Source of the DNA: Solwaraspora sp. WMMD1047
GTDB taxonomy: Bacteria; Actinomycetota; Actinomycetes; Mycobacteriales; Micromonosporaceae
Direction of reading: 5' to 3'
NCBI RefSeq assembly: GCF_029626155.1
Contig: NZ_JARUBL010000001.1
Coordinates: 6,352,501 to 6,416,500, forward strand
DNA: 64,000 nucleotides
The number at the start of each line of letters is the position of its first letter. The stretch's first letter is position 1. The position numbers and the translations under genes were made by a program. This document shows positions 1-11,404 of the stretch, in pieces. Under the pieces are notes generated by a model. That model worked only from the letters and a program-made list of their open reading frames with translations, ran no database searches and was not told the DNA's origin.

Positions 1-3040
<3,040 letters not shown>

Positions 3041-3053
3041 GCCCCGCCCCCGC

Positions 3054-3917
3054 TCAGCGCAGCCTGGTGATGGCCACCTCGACGCCCTGGCCGGTGTTCT
3101 TCGGGCCGGCATAGACCCCCTTCAGCGGCGGGACGTCGCCGTACTCCCTTCCCCGGCCGACCACCACGTGCCGCTCGCCGACCGGGACCCCGTTCGTCGG
3201 GTCGAACGCGGTCCAGCGGCCGACCCACCACTCCACCCAGGCGTGGCTCTGCCCGACGATGCTCTCGCCGATCTCGGCCGACGGCCGCGGATGCAGGTAA
3301 CCGGAGACGTACCGGGCCGGGATGCCCATCGTCCGCAGCAGCCCCACCACCAGGTGGCTGATGTCCTGGCAGACCCCCTTGCGCTGGCGCCAGGCGTGCA
3401 CCGCGTCGGTCTGCACGCCGGTGGAGCCCGACGCGTAGGTCACCTCCTCGCGGACCCGCTGGCAGGTCGCCATCGCGGCCGCGTGCGGGGTCGGGTGGCC
3501 GCCCTTCAGCTGCCCGGCCAGCTCGGTCAGCTCGTCGTCCAGGGCGGTCCGGGAGGTGGGCAGCAGCAGTTCGTGCCAGCGGTCGACGTTGTCCGGCACG
3601 GCAAGATCTGACCAGCCCGCCCCCTCCGACGGGCCGAGCAGATCGCCGGCCGGCAGCGTCTCCACCGTAGCGGCCGCCGTCACCTGCAGCTCCTCGTGCG
3701 GGCTGTGCAGGTCGAAAGCGGTGACCACGGTGCCCCAGTAGTCCTCGTACCGGTAGGTGCGGGCCGGCGGCCACACCTCCACCCGGGCCTCCAGCACCGC
3801 CTGGCGGGCCTCGTTGCGGGGCGACATCCGGGCCTCGTTGTACGAGGAGGCGACCTTGCCCCCGTACGTGAAGCCGGTCTGGTGTTTGATCTTCAACCGC
3901 CAACTCGACACGCTCAC
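3054..3917 (-). CDS. Transglutaminase-like cysteine peptidase family protein
   Basis: This 287-residue cytoplasmic protein has a bacterial transglutaminase N-terminal beta domain, starting WRLKIKHQTGFTYGG, followed by a papain-fold transglutaminase core. The catalytic triad is visible: Cys about 183 in KGVCQDISH, His about 224 in GQSHAWVEW, and Asp about 238 in TAFDPTNG. The start is a GTG at 3917 that overlaps the stop of the upstream alpha-E gene by four bases (GTGA), indicating translational coupling. It is the last gene of a three-gene unit with the ATP-grasp and alpha-E genes. Such clusters are widespread in bacteria and are thought to make and process a peptide or peptide-like amide, but the substrate is unknown. 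The family call is secure and the role is inferred. Confidence 0.9.
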   Translation of the reverse strand: MSVSSWRLKIKHQTGFTYGGKVASSYNEARMSPRNEARQAVLEARVEVWPPARTYRYEDYWGTVVTAFDLHSPHEELQVTAAATVETLPAGDLLGPSEGAGWSDLAVPDNVDRWHELLLPTSRTALDDELTELAGQLKGGHPTPHAAAMATCQRVREEVTYASGSTGVQTDAVHAWRQRKGVCQDISHLVVGLLRTMGIPARYVSGYLHPRPSAEIGESIVGQSHAWVEWWVGRWTAFDPTNGVPVGERHVVVGRGREYGDVPPLKGVYAGPKNTGQGVEVAITRLR

Positions 3918-4870
3918 GCGACCGCCTCCGGAAGCCAGGCGACCGCCTTGGTCTGCCGAAAGTAGCGGCGCGACACCGCGTCGTTCACCTGGGAGCAGGT
4001 CCGCTCCAGGCTGGTCAGCACCGCGCCGAGGTCGTCGAGGAGTTCGTCGGCGCCCCGGAACTCCAGACTGGTCCGGGCCCGGCCGACGATCCGCTGGGCG
4101 TCGGTGGCCACCCCGGCCCGGCCACCGGACTGGGCCGGGCCGGTGGGCGGCTCCAGCTCGGCCAGGCAGCTCTCGGCCCGGGACAGCGCCGCGAACACCG
4201 ACCGCGGGAAGAGCCGGTCCAGCAGCAGGAACTCGGCCGCGTGCCGGTCGTCCAGCGACCCCCGGTAGGTGCGCAGGAAGGTCTCCCAGGCGCCGCAGGA
4301 GCGCAGCAGGGTCAGCCAGGACGGGATGCTGCCGCCGGCGCGCACGTGGGTGGAGAGCAGCCGGGCGGTCATGTCGACCCGCTCCACGCTGCGGCCCAGC
4401 ACCAGGAAGAGCCAGCCCTCGTCCCGGCTCATGGTGGCGTCGGCGAGCCCGGCCAGCACCGCGCAGCGCTCCCGCACCCACCGGAAGAACGCGTGTACGC
4501 CCTGCTGTTCGACCCGGCGCCGGGCGTGTGGCAGGCCGTGCCAGGTGGAGTTCAGGCACTCCCACATCTCCGCGGAAACGGTCTCCCGGGCGCCCCGGGC
4601 GTTCTCCCGGGCGGCCCGCAGCGAACCGACCACCGAGCTGGGGTTGGCCTCGTCGAGGGCGAGCAGCCCGACCACCCGGGCCGCCGAGACGGGCCGCTCC
4701 GGCGGCGGCACCCCCATCACGGCGAGCAGCGACCGGCAGGCGGTCTCCTCGTCCACCCACGGGTCGGCGAGCATCCGGTGCAGGTGCACGTCGAGGATGC
4801 GGGCGGTGTCCTCGGCCCGCTCGACGTACCGGCCGATCCAGTAGAGCGACTCGGCGATCCGGCTCAGCAT
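3914..4870 (-). CDS. Alpha-E domain protein
   Basis: The 318-residue, all-helical protein opens with MLSRIAESLYWIGRYVERAEDTARILDV (shown here only to its family-typical part: ESLYWIGRYVERAEDTAR), the signature of the alpha-E family. The family has no known enzymatic activity. It nearly always sits between a circularly permuted ATP-grasp enzyme and a transglutaminase-like protein, as here. The gene overlaps the upstream ATP-grasp gene by seven bases and the downstream transglutaminase by four, so all three are probably translated from one mRNA. It may act as a scaffold or peptide carrier for its two enzymatic neighbours; that is inference. Confidence 0.88.
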   Translation of the reverse strand: MLSRIAESLYWIGRYVERAEDTARILDVHLHRMLADPWVDEETACRSLLAVMGVPPPERPVSAARVVGLLALDEANPSSVVGSLRAARENARGARETVSAEMWECLNSTWHGLPHARRRVEQQGVHAFFRWVRERCAVLAGLADATMSRDEGWLFLVLGRSVERVDMTARLLSTHVRAGGSIPSWLTLLRSCGAWETFLRTYRGSLDDRHAAEFLLLDRLFPRSVFAALSRAESCLAELEPPTGPAQSGGRAGVATDAQRIVGRARTSLEFRGADELLDDLGAVLTSLERTCSQVNDAVSRRYFRQTKAVAWLPEAVA

Positions 4871-6507
4871 CCGCGCCCCTCCCCCAGCCGGGCGGCCTGC
4901 TGCTGTTGCTGCTGCTGGGCGGTCTCGGTGCCGGCACCCGGCCCGGGATCGGGGCTGCGCGGGGCGGGCACCGGGACGGCGCCCCGCTGGTCCGGGTCGG
5001 GGCCGATGGCCAGGTCGGCCAGGTCGTCGGCGCGCTCGCCCACCGGCGCCAGGTCGATCGGCTCGGCCGGGGCCGGCGCGGCGGCCAGGATCCAGGTGTC
5101 CTTCGAGCCGCCCCCCTGGCTGGAGTTGACCACCAGGGCGCCCTCCGGCAGCGCCACCCGGGTCAGGCCGCCGGGCAGCACGGTGACCCGTTCGCCGTCG
5201 TTGACCGCGAACGGCCGCAGGTCCACGTGCCGGGCCCGCAGCCGGTTGCCGACCAGCGTCGGCACCATCGACAGCGCCACCTCGCGCTGCGCGATCCAGC
5301 CGCGCGGGTCGGCCCGGACCCGCTCCCGGAGCCGGTCCAGCTCCTCCTCGCCGGCCTGGGAGCCGATCACGATGCCGGCGCCGCCGGAGCCGTCCACCGG
5401 CTTGAGCACCAGCTCGTGGCAGTGCGCCAGCGCGTATTCCAGGGCGTCCGGGTCCTCCAGCCGGTAGGTCTCGACGTTCGGCAGGATCGGCTCCTCGTTC
5501 AGGTAGTAGCGGACCAGCTCCGGCACGTAGGTGTAGAGCAGCTTGTCGTCGGCGACCCCGTTGCCGACCGCGTTGGCGATGGTGACCCGGCCGGCGCGGG
5601 CGGCGTTGAGCAGGCCGGCCACCCCGATCACCGAGTCGGCCCGGAAGTGCACCGGGTCGAGGAAGTCGTCGTCGATGCGCCGGTAGATCACGTCCACCCG
5701 CTGCTCGCCGCCCGTGGTCCGCATGGCGACCTCGTTACCCACGCAGACCAGGTCCCGACCCTCGACCAGCTCGACGCCCATCTCCCGGGCCAGCAGGGCG
5801 TGCTCGAAGTAGGCCGAGTTGTGCACGCCGGGGGTCAACACCACCACCGTGGGGTCCGCGACCCCGACCGGCGCCGCGGCCCGCAGCGCCCGCAGCAACT
5901 GCGCCGGGTACGACTCGACGGGCTGGATCCGGGTGGCGGCGAAGACCTCGGGCAGCACGTGCGCCATCGCGCGCCGGTTCTCCATCACGTAGCTGACCCC
6001 GGACGGCACCCGGACGTTGTCCTCCAGCACCCGGAAGGCGCCCTGCTCGTCGCGGACCAGATCGACCCCGGCGACGTGCACGCGTACCCCGTTGTGGGGG
6101 TTGATGCCGGCGGCCGCGCGGTGGAAGTGCGCGCTGGTGACCACGAGCCGGCGGGGCACCACCCCGTCGGCGAGGACCTGGCCGGCGCCGTAGATGTCGG
6201 CCAGGAACGCCTCCAGGGTGCGGACCCGCTGGGCGACCCCGGCCTCCACGGTGCGCCACTGGTCGGCGGCGATGATGCGCGGCACGATGTCGAGCGGGAA
6301 CGGCCGCTCGACGCCCTTGAGCGCGAAGGTGATGCCCTGGTCGAGGAAGGCGCTGGCCAGCACCTCGGCCCGGATGCCCAGCTCGGCGCTGGAGAGCGGC
6401 TGCAGCGTCGCGTAGAGCGCTTCGTACGTCTCCCGCGGCATGCCGGCCTCGCCGAACATCTCGTCCCACCCGGGGCCGAGGCGGTAGTCCTCGAACAAGT
6501 CCGCCAT
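4864..6507 (-). CDS. Circularly permuted ATP-grasp type 2 amidoligase-like protein
   Basis: This 547-residue protein matches the circularly permuted ATP-grasp family once called DUF404/DUF407. It starts MADLFEDYRLGPGWDEMF and carries GVSYVMENRRAMAHVLPE and the nucleotide-binding loop KPVDGSGGAGIVIG (about residues 362-375). These enzymes are predicted to form amide bonds with ATP. It is the first gene of the minus-strand operon with the alpha-E and transglutaminase genes. The C-terminus is unusual: after the conserved core come about 60 Pro/Ala/Asp-rich residues and a run of seven glutamines near the end, coded by CAG/CAA triplets at 4900-4920, so the tail is probably disordered. The promoter should lie in 6508-6763. 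Confidence 0.88.
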   Translation of the reverse strand: MADLFEDYRLGPGWDEMFGEAGMPRETYEALYATLQPLSSAELGIRAEVLASAFLDQGITFALKGVERPFPLDIVPRIIAADQWRTVEAGVAQRVRTLEAFLADIYGAGQVLADGVVPRRLVVTSAHFHRAAAGINPHNGVRVHVAGVDLVRDEQGAFRVLEDNVRVPSGVSYVMENRRAMAHVLPEVFAATRIQPVESYPAQLLRALRAAAPVGVADPTVVVLTPGVHNSAYFEHALLAREMGVELVEGRDLVCVGNEVAMRTTGGEQRVDVIYRRIDDDFLDPVHFRADSVIGVAGLLNAARAGRVTIANAVGNGVADDKLLYTYVPELVRYYLNEEPILPNVETYRLEDPDALEYALAHCHELVLKPVDGSGGAGIVIGSQAGEEELDRLRERVRADPRGWIAQREVALSMVPTLVGNRLRARHVDLRPFAVNDGERVTVLPGGLTRVALPEGALVVNSSQGGGSKDTWILAAAPAPAEPIDLAPVGERADDLADLAIGPDPDQRGAVPVPAPRSPDPGPGAGTETAQQQQQQQAARLGEGRGC

Positions 6508-6763
6508 GGCCTGACGTTACGCCGATTCCGTTGCCGGCGGGTAACGGACAACCACCTGTTGATCACCTGTCCCCCGCCGATCCCGCAGGCCACCGCGGCT
6601 TCGCATCGACATCGAAGGATCTGCCGGGCGGGCGAGGTGGTGGACCGCCGGGACGGGACCTCCCGGCGGTCCGGCGGCGAACCGGCACCGCCGGGAACGG
6701 GGGACCCTACGGTTCACGGCTCGCGCCGCCGACAACGGTACGCGGTCCACGGGTCGGCACCGA

Positions 6764-7792
6764 TCAAACTCCCCGGATCAGCAGTAGCGCGACGGTGCCG
6801 AGGTAGATCAGCGGGATGGCCACCCCTTCGAAGCCGATGCCACGACGTTCCCGCAGGATCAGACCGGCCGCCAGCGTCGCCGTCAGCAGCGTGGTGGAGC
6901 CGGTGAGCAACAGTCCCGCCGACGCCGCGTCGGAGTAGATCGACCCGGGGCGGTACGCGGCGTCCGCCAGGAAGATCATCAGAGAGTCGAACGCGTTTCC
7001 GCCGAGGATGTTGCCGATCCCCAGGGTCAGCGCGCCGATCCGGACCGCCGCGATCAGGGTGACCAGCTCCGGCAGCGAGGTGATCGCGGTGGTCACGGTG
7101 AATCCGACGAATCCACTCGGCAGGCCGGTCGCCGCGACGAGTCCCAGGCCGCCCTGGCCGATCAGGTAGCCGGTGCCGGCGACCACCGCGGCGAGCGCCG
7201 CCAGCCGCAGCCACAGCCGGGTGGTGCTGGCCCCGCTCGGCGAGTCGTCGGCGGGGACGTCCTCCCGGGTGTCCTCGGTCTGCCGGGCCAGCCACATCGG
7301 TTCCTGCCGCAACCGACGTAGCAGGAAGAGACCGTAGAGGTAGATGACCGGGATCAGCAGGCTCGCCGGGTGCACCCAGAGGATCCGCAGGGTCGGCGTC
7401 GCGTACGCGACGACCGGCAGGCAGAGCAGCGCCACCAGCACCAGCGCCTGCATGACGTTCTCCAGCGACGCGGCCGCGTGCTCGATGTTCGACCGCCGGT
7501 AGAGCAGGTCCGCGATCGCCAGCCACACCGTCTGGACGGCGATCCCGCCGATCGGGTTGGCCAACGCGAACTCGGCGTCACCCTGGAGACCGCCGACGAT
7601 CGTGGTGCCGATGCCCGGCAGCGACGTCACCGCGCCGAGCAGCAGCGCGCCGGCAACCGCCTCGCCCATGCCGGTCCGGTCGGCGAGTTCGTCGGCCGTG
7701 CCGGCCAGGGCCCTGCCGGCGAAGACGATCGCGACGAGCGCCACGAGAAGGGCCAGCAGGCTCGGCAGCAGCGGCCAGGTGCCGGCCGTCAT
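6764..7792 (-). CDS. Sodium/calcium exchanger family membrane protein
   Basis: The 342-residue protein is almost entirely hydrophobic, with about ten membrane segments in two inverted halves. Each half carries an alpha-repeat of the Ca2+/cation antiporter superfamily: [16 protein letters not shown] in the first, and [19 protein letters not shown] followed by [14 protein letters not shown] in the second. A hydrophilic loop of about 35 residues containing [16 protein letters not shown] separates the halves. The family exchanges Ca2+ or other cations for Na+ or H+ across the cytoplasmic membrane. The first repeat has Gly where many members have Glu (LPGIGT versus LPELVT), so ion specificity is uncertain. 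The gene stands alone between intergenic stretches of more than 220 bases. Confidence 0.85.
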   Translation of the reverse strand: MTAGTWPLLPSLLALLVALVAIVFAGRALAGTADELADRTGMGEAVAGALLLGAVTSLPGIGTTIVGGLQGDAEFALANPIGGIAVQTVWLAIADLLYRRSNIEHAAASLENVMQALVLVALLCLPVVAYATPTLRILWVHPASLLIPVIYLYGLFLLRRLRQEPMWLARQTEDTREDVPADDSPSGASTTRLWLRLAALAAVVAGTGYLIGQGGLGLVAATGLPSGFVGFTVTTAITSLPELVTLIAAVRIGALTLGIGNILGGNAFDSLMIFLADAAYRPGSIYSDAASAGLLLTGSTTLLTATLAAGLILRERRGIGFEGVAIPLIYLGTVALLLIRGV

Positions 7793-8019
7793 CGGAGCGC
7801 ACCCACCTGGTCACGGACCGTCCGCGGGGTGGCGGGTGGGAGCTCGGTGAGTGCGATCATGCGACGGGGTCGTACCCCGTCCGCCGGGGGCGGAACACCC
7901 GCGGGAAGTCGATGTGGCGCCGGTCACAGACCGTGCCGGGGCGACGATCCCGCCGCTCGGCGGAGCCCCGGCCGGCGGCATGACGAGCAGTCAGCTCCGG
8001 CCGGGACCCTGCCTCCGGA

Positions 8020-9276
8020 TCAATCAGCGGCTGCCCGCTGGTTCGCGTACAGCAGCAGGTTCGGTGCACCCTGCGGGTCGGTCACCAGGTCCGGAGTGGC
8101 GTTGCCGAGCAGCGCGGCCGTGACCTGGTCGGGGGTGTCGGTGGGGTGGGCCGCCAGGTGCAGGGCGGCCACCCCGGCCACGTGCGGGGCGGCCATCGAG
8201 GTGCCGCTCGCGACCAGAGTGCCGGTGTCGGAGCCGTTGCTGAGCGAGGTGATGTCGACGCCCGGCGCGAACAGGTCCACGCAGCCGCCCCGGTTCGAGA
8301 AGTAGGCCCGGGAGTCCGCGCGGTCGACGGCGGCGACGGTGACGGCGGCCGGCAGCCGGGCCGGCGAGAAGCGGCACGCGTCGGTGCCGTAGTTCCCCGC
8401 CGCCACCACGTAGCTGACGCCGGTGGCGATGGACTTGGAGATCGCCGCGTCCAGGACCGGGTCGGCCACCCCGCCGAGGCTCATGTTCGCCACCGCCGGG
8501 CCGGCGGCGTTGGCGGTGACCCAGTCCACGCCGGCCACCACGCTGCCCATGGTGGTGAACGAGGAGCAGCCGAAGACCCGTACCGGCACCAGTTTCACCT
8601 CTTTTGCCACGCCGTAGGTGGCCGACCCGATCGTGCCGGCGACGTGGGTGCCGTGACCGATGCAGTCGGTGGTGTCGCGTCCGCCGGTCGCGTCGTACCC
8701 GGCGGCGACCCGGCCGCCGAAGTCCCGATGGCCGGCGCGGATGCCGCTGTCGATGACGTAGACGGTGACCTCGGCGCCGGTCTGGTCGTAGTGGTAGCTG
8801 TTGTCCAGCGGCAGGTTCCGCTGGTCGATCCGGTCCAGGCCCCAGGTCACCGGGTACTGGCTGGCCGCCAGGCCGACCCGCTGGTCCGGGACGAGGTAGG
8901 CCACCGCGGGGTCGTTACGCAGCGTCTCGACCTGGTCGGGGGTCAGGGTGGCGGCGTAGCCGTTGAGCGCGTGGCCGTACCGGTGGGTGACCTGCGCGCC
9001 GATCCTCGCCGCGCGGGTGGCGGCCGTCCGGGTCCGCGCCCGGTCCGGCGTGCCTTCGAGTACGACGAGATAGCTGCCGGGGATCGCGGTGCCACTGGCC
9101 GACAGCAGCGGCGCGGGCGGCTCGGCGGCGGCCGCCGAGCCGGGGGCCGCGACCACCACCGCGGCGGTGACGGCGATCGCGGCGACGGCGGCCAACCGGT
9201 GCCGCCACCAGGAACGAGGGTCCGGATGGCGATGGGGGTTCGGGCGGATCCGGGGGGTCGGGCGGGGTCTGGTCAC
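8020..9276 (-). CDS. Secreted S8A subtilisin-like serine protease
   Basis: The 418-residue preproprotein begins with a long, Arg/Pro-rich signal peptide (hydrophobic core AAIAVTAAVVVAAPGSAAAA). An inhibitor-I9-type propeptide follows (GSYLVVLEGTP to YLVPDQRV, about residues 66-133). The catalytic domain shows Asp about 175 in YVIDSGI, His about 207 in GHGTHVAGTI, and Ser about 358 in ASGTSMAAPHVAGVAALH. The oxyanion region VAAGNYGTDAC is also clear. Overall it resembles the proteinase K/aqualysin branch, which is secreted and matures by removal of the propeptide. No extra C-terminal domain is present. It is monocistronic, and nothing nearby identifies its substrate. Confidence 0.93.
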   Translation of the reverse strand: MTRPRPTPRIRPNPHRHPDPRSWWRHRLAAVAAIAVTAAVVVAAPGSAAAAEPPAPLLSASGTAIPGSYLVVLEGTPDRARTRTAATRAARIGAQVTHRYGHALNGYAATLTPDQVETLRNDPAVAYLVPDQRVGLAASQYPVTWGLDRIDQRNLPLDNSYHYDQTGAEVTVYVIDSGIRAGHRDFGGRVAAGYDATGGRDTTDCIGHGTHVAGTIGSATYGVAKEVKLVPVRVFGCSSFTTMGSVVAGVDWVTANAAGPAVANMSLGGVADPVLDAAISKSIATGVSYVVAAGNYGTDACRFSPARLPAAVTVAAVDRADSRAYFSNRGGCVDLFAPGVDITSLSNGSDTGTLVASGTSMAAPHVAGVAALHLAAHPTDTPDQVTAALLGNATPDLVTDPQGAPNLLLYANQRAAAD

Positions 9277-9393
9277 GACGACGGGTTCCTCCTGACTGGA
9301 GCGCGGTCAGCCGGCGCGGCGGACGGGGCGCGGCCGACCGCGACCGGATGCATTCCAGTGATTGTCGTCGATATATGCGGCGGGTGGGGAAAC

Positions 9394-10797
9394 TCACTGA
9401 AGTTCGTGGAGCATCAGTTGCCGGGCGGCCTCGGTGATCGAACCGGACAGCGACGGATAGATGGTGATGGTCTGGGCGAGGTGGTTGACCGTGAGGTTGT
9501 TCTCCACCGCCATGGTGATCGGCAGGATCAGCTCGCTGGCGTTCGGCGCCACCACCACGCCGCCGACGATCTGGCCGGTCGCCGGCCGGCAGAACAGCTT
9601 CACGAAGCCGTCGTGCAGATCGGCCATCTTGGCCCGCGCGTTGCCGGCCAGCGGCAGCATGATCGGCCGGGCCGGCGTCCGGCCCGAATCCGCCTCGTCC
9701 TGGGACACCCCGACGGTGGCCAGCTCCGGATCGGTGAAGACGTTCGCCGCGACGGTGCGCAGCCGCAGCGGCTGGACGGCCTCGCCGAGGGCGTGCCACA
9801 TCGCGATCCGGCCCTGCATCGCGGCGACGCTGGCCAGCGGCAGCACGCCGGTGCAGTCACCGGCCGCGTAGATGCCCGGCACGTTGGTGCGGGAGACCCG
9901 GTCCACGGTGAGGTAGCCACCCGGGGCCACCTCGACGCCGTACTCGGTCAGGCCCAGCCCTTCGGTGTTGGGCACCGAGCCGACCGCCATCAGCGCATGG
10001 GTGCCGGTGACGACCCGCCCGTCGGCGAGCTCGACCTCGACCCCGTCGGCGGTCCGCCGGACCGAGTTGGCCCGGGAGTTGTTCAGGATGCTCATGCCGC
10101 GGGTGCGGAACACCCGCTCGATCGCGGTCGCCGCGTCGACGTCCTCGTGCGGCATCACCCGGTCCCGGCTGGAGACCAGCGTCACCTGCACCCCCATCGC
10201 CAGGTACGCGCTGGCGAACTCGGCGCCGGTCACCCCGGAACCGATCACGATCAGGTGCTCGGGCAGTTCGGGCAGGTCGTAGACCTGGCGCCAGTCCAGG
10301 ATCCGCTCCCCGTCCGGGACGGCCGTCGGCAGCACCCGGGGGGTCGCGCCGGTGGCGAAGAGGACCGTGGACGCGTCGATCGAGTACTCAGAGTGACCAT
10401 CGGTCGGGGTGATGACGACGCGATGGGTATGACCGAGCGTGTCGTCCCCGAGCCGGGCCCGCCCCGGCACGAAGGTCACCCCCGCTTTGATCAACTTGGC
10501 GTGGATGTCGGCGGACTGGGCCAGCGCGAGCCGCTTGACCCGGCCGTGCACCGCCGCCGCGTCGACGCTCACCGACGTCAGCCCGGCCGAGCGCACCCCG
10601 AACTCCTCGGTGTCCCGGCATCCGGTCATCACCTCCGAACTGGCGATGAAGGTCTTCGAGGGCACACAGTCCTGGAGCACGCAGGCGCCGCCGGCGCCCT
10701 CGGCCTCCACGACGGTCACCTCGGCGTCCAACTGGGCGGCCACCAGGGCCGCCTCGTAGCCGGCCGGCCCGCCGCCGATGATCACGATCCGGCTCAC
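9394..10797 (-). CDS. LpdA-type NAD(P)H-quinone dehydrogenase / flavoprotein disulfide reductase
   Basis: The 467-residue protein has the FAD-binding motif GGGPAGYEAALVAAQL at the N-terminus. A CxxxxC pair in GGACVLQDCVPSK, a central NAD(P)-binding GSGVTGAEFA and the FAD motif GIYAAGDCTG follow. The C-terminal dimerisation domain ends with TIYPSLSGSITEAARQL. In lipoamide dehydrogenase and glutathione reductase the equivalent segment supplies the catalytic His (HxHPTxSE); here Tyr replaces that His. This matches the actinobacterial LpdA group, in which the mycobacterial protein is an NAD(P)H:quinone reductase rather than a lipoamide dehydrogenase. The protein is cytoplasmic and monocistronic, divergent from the cyclotransferase gene. 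Confidence 0.85.
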   Translation of the reverse strand: MSRIVIIGGGPAGYEAALVAAQLDAEVTVVEAEGAGGACVLQDCVPSKTFIASSEVMTGCRDTEEFGVRSAGLTSVSVDAAAVHGRVKRLALAQSADIHAKLIKAGVTFVPGRARLGDDTLGHTHRVVITPTDGHSEYSIDASTVLFATGATPRVLPTAVPDGERILDWRQVYDLPELPEHLIVIGSGVTGAEFASAYLAMGVQVTLVSSRDRVMPHEDVDAATAIERVFRTRGMSILNNSRANSVRRTADGVEVELADGRVVTGTHALMAVGSVPNTEGLGLTEYGVEVAPGGYLTVDRVSRTNVPGIYAAGDCTGVLPLASVAAMQGRIAMWHALGEAVQPLRLRTVAANVFTDPELATVGVSQDEADSGRTPARPIMLPLAGNARAKMADLHDGFVKLFCRPATGQIVGGVVVAPNASELILPITMAVENNLTVNHLAQTITIYPSLSGSITEAARQLMLHELQ

Positions 10798-10902
10798 AGT
10801 TCTCGCCCCTCCTCGATGCTCACAGTGACTTTCTTCTTCTCAGCTGTCCGACACGCACCGTCGTATTCTCCCCCACCCCCGTGTCGGGCTATCGTCATCG
10901 CC

Positions 10903-11358
10903 GTGCGTCATTACGCCGCGTACGGCTCAAACCTCGATCCCGCCCGGATGCGTGCCTACTGTCCGCATTCACCGATGGTGGGCACCGGCTGGCTGGAAGG
11001 CTGGCGGCTCACCTTCGCCGGTGAGGAAGTCATCGGCTGGGAGGGGGCGGTCACCACAATCGTCGAGTCGCCGGGCGACCGGGTCTTCGTCGCACTCTAC
11101 GACGTGCACCCGTGGGACGCCGCGCAACTCGACGAGGTCGAGGGGGTGGTCGCGGGCACCTACCGCAAGCTCCACGTCCGGGTGGTCACCCTGGACGGTG
11201 AGGTCACCGCCTGGGTCTTCGTCTTCACCGGGTACGAGGGCGGGCTGCCCACCGCGTGGTACCTCTCCGAGATCGCCAACGCGGCCGAGAAGGCCGGCGC
11301 ACCGGACGACTACGTCGCCGAGCTGCGGTCCCGGCCGACCCGGACCGCCTCCGCCTGA
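10903..11358 (+). CDS. Gamma-glutamylcyclotransferase-fold protein
   Basis: This is a small 151-residue cytoplasmic protein starting at GTG 10903 with VRHYAAYGSNLDPARM. The YGSN substrate-binding loop at the extreme N-terminus is the hallmark of the cyclotransferase (BtrG/GGCT) fold. The segment LDEVEGVVAGTYRK contains the acidic residues expected at the catalytic position. Family members cyclise gamma-glutamyl amines to 5-oxoproline or act on related gamma-glutamyl amides; the substrate cannot be read here. No clear Shine-Dalgarno precedes the start, while a TATTCT box lies 34 bases upstream (10864-10869), so the mRNA may have a very short leader. A strong hairpin follows the stop. Confidence 0.82.
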   Translation: MRHYAAYGSNLDPARMRAYCPHSPMVGTGWLEGWRLTFAGEEVIGWEGAVTTIVESPGDRVFVALYDVHPWDAAQLDEVEGVVAGTYRKLHVRVVTLDGEVTAWVFVFTGYEGGLPTAWYLSEIANAAEKAGAPDDYVAELRSRPTRTASA

Positions 11359-11366
11359 CCCCTGCG

Positions 11367-11397
11367 CGACGACGGCGGACCGGTCCCGCCGTCGTCG
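11367..11397. terminator. Bidirectional hairpin terminator between convergent genes
   Basis: A perfect 12-bp stem (CGACGACGGCGG at 11367-11378 with CCGCCGTCGTCG at 11386-11397) closes a 7-base loop. It lies between the stop codons of the cyclotransferase (plus) and the tandem GNAT gene (minus), so it can end transcription from both sides. There is no U-tract, which is normal for high-GC actinomycetes. Confidence 0.7.
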
Positions 11398-11404
11398 GCC
11401 CGCG

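Noticed and set aside
3757-6906. A 1049-residue open frame on the plus strand
   Set aside because: It is antisense to three well-supported overlapping genes. Its product is Arg/Pro/Gly-rich low complexity typical of shadow frames in GC-rich DNA.
8146-10902. Long plus-strand open frame leading into the cyclotransferase gene
   Set aside because: Only the last 151 codons match a protein family. The rest is antisense to the subtilase and flavoprotein genes.
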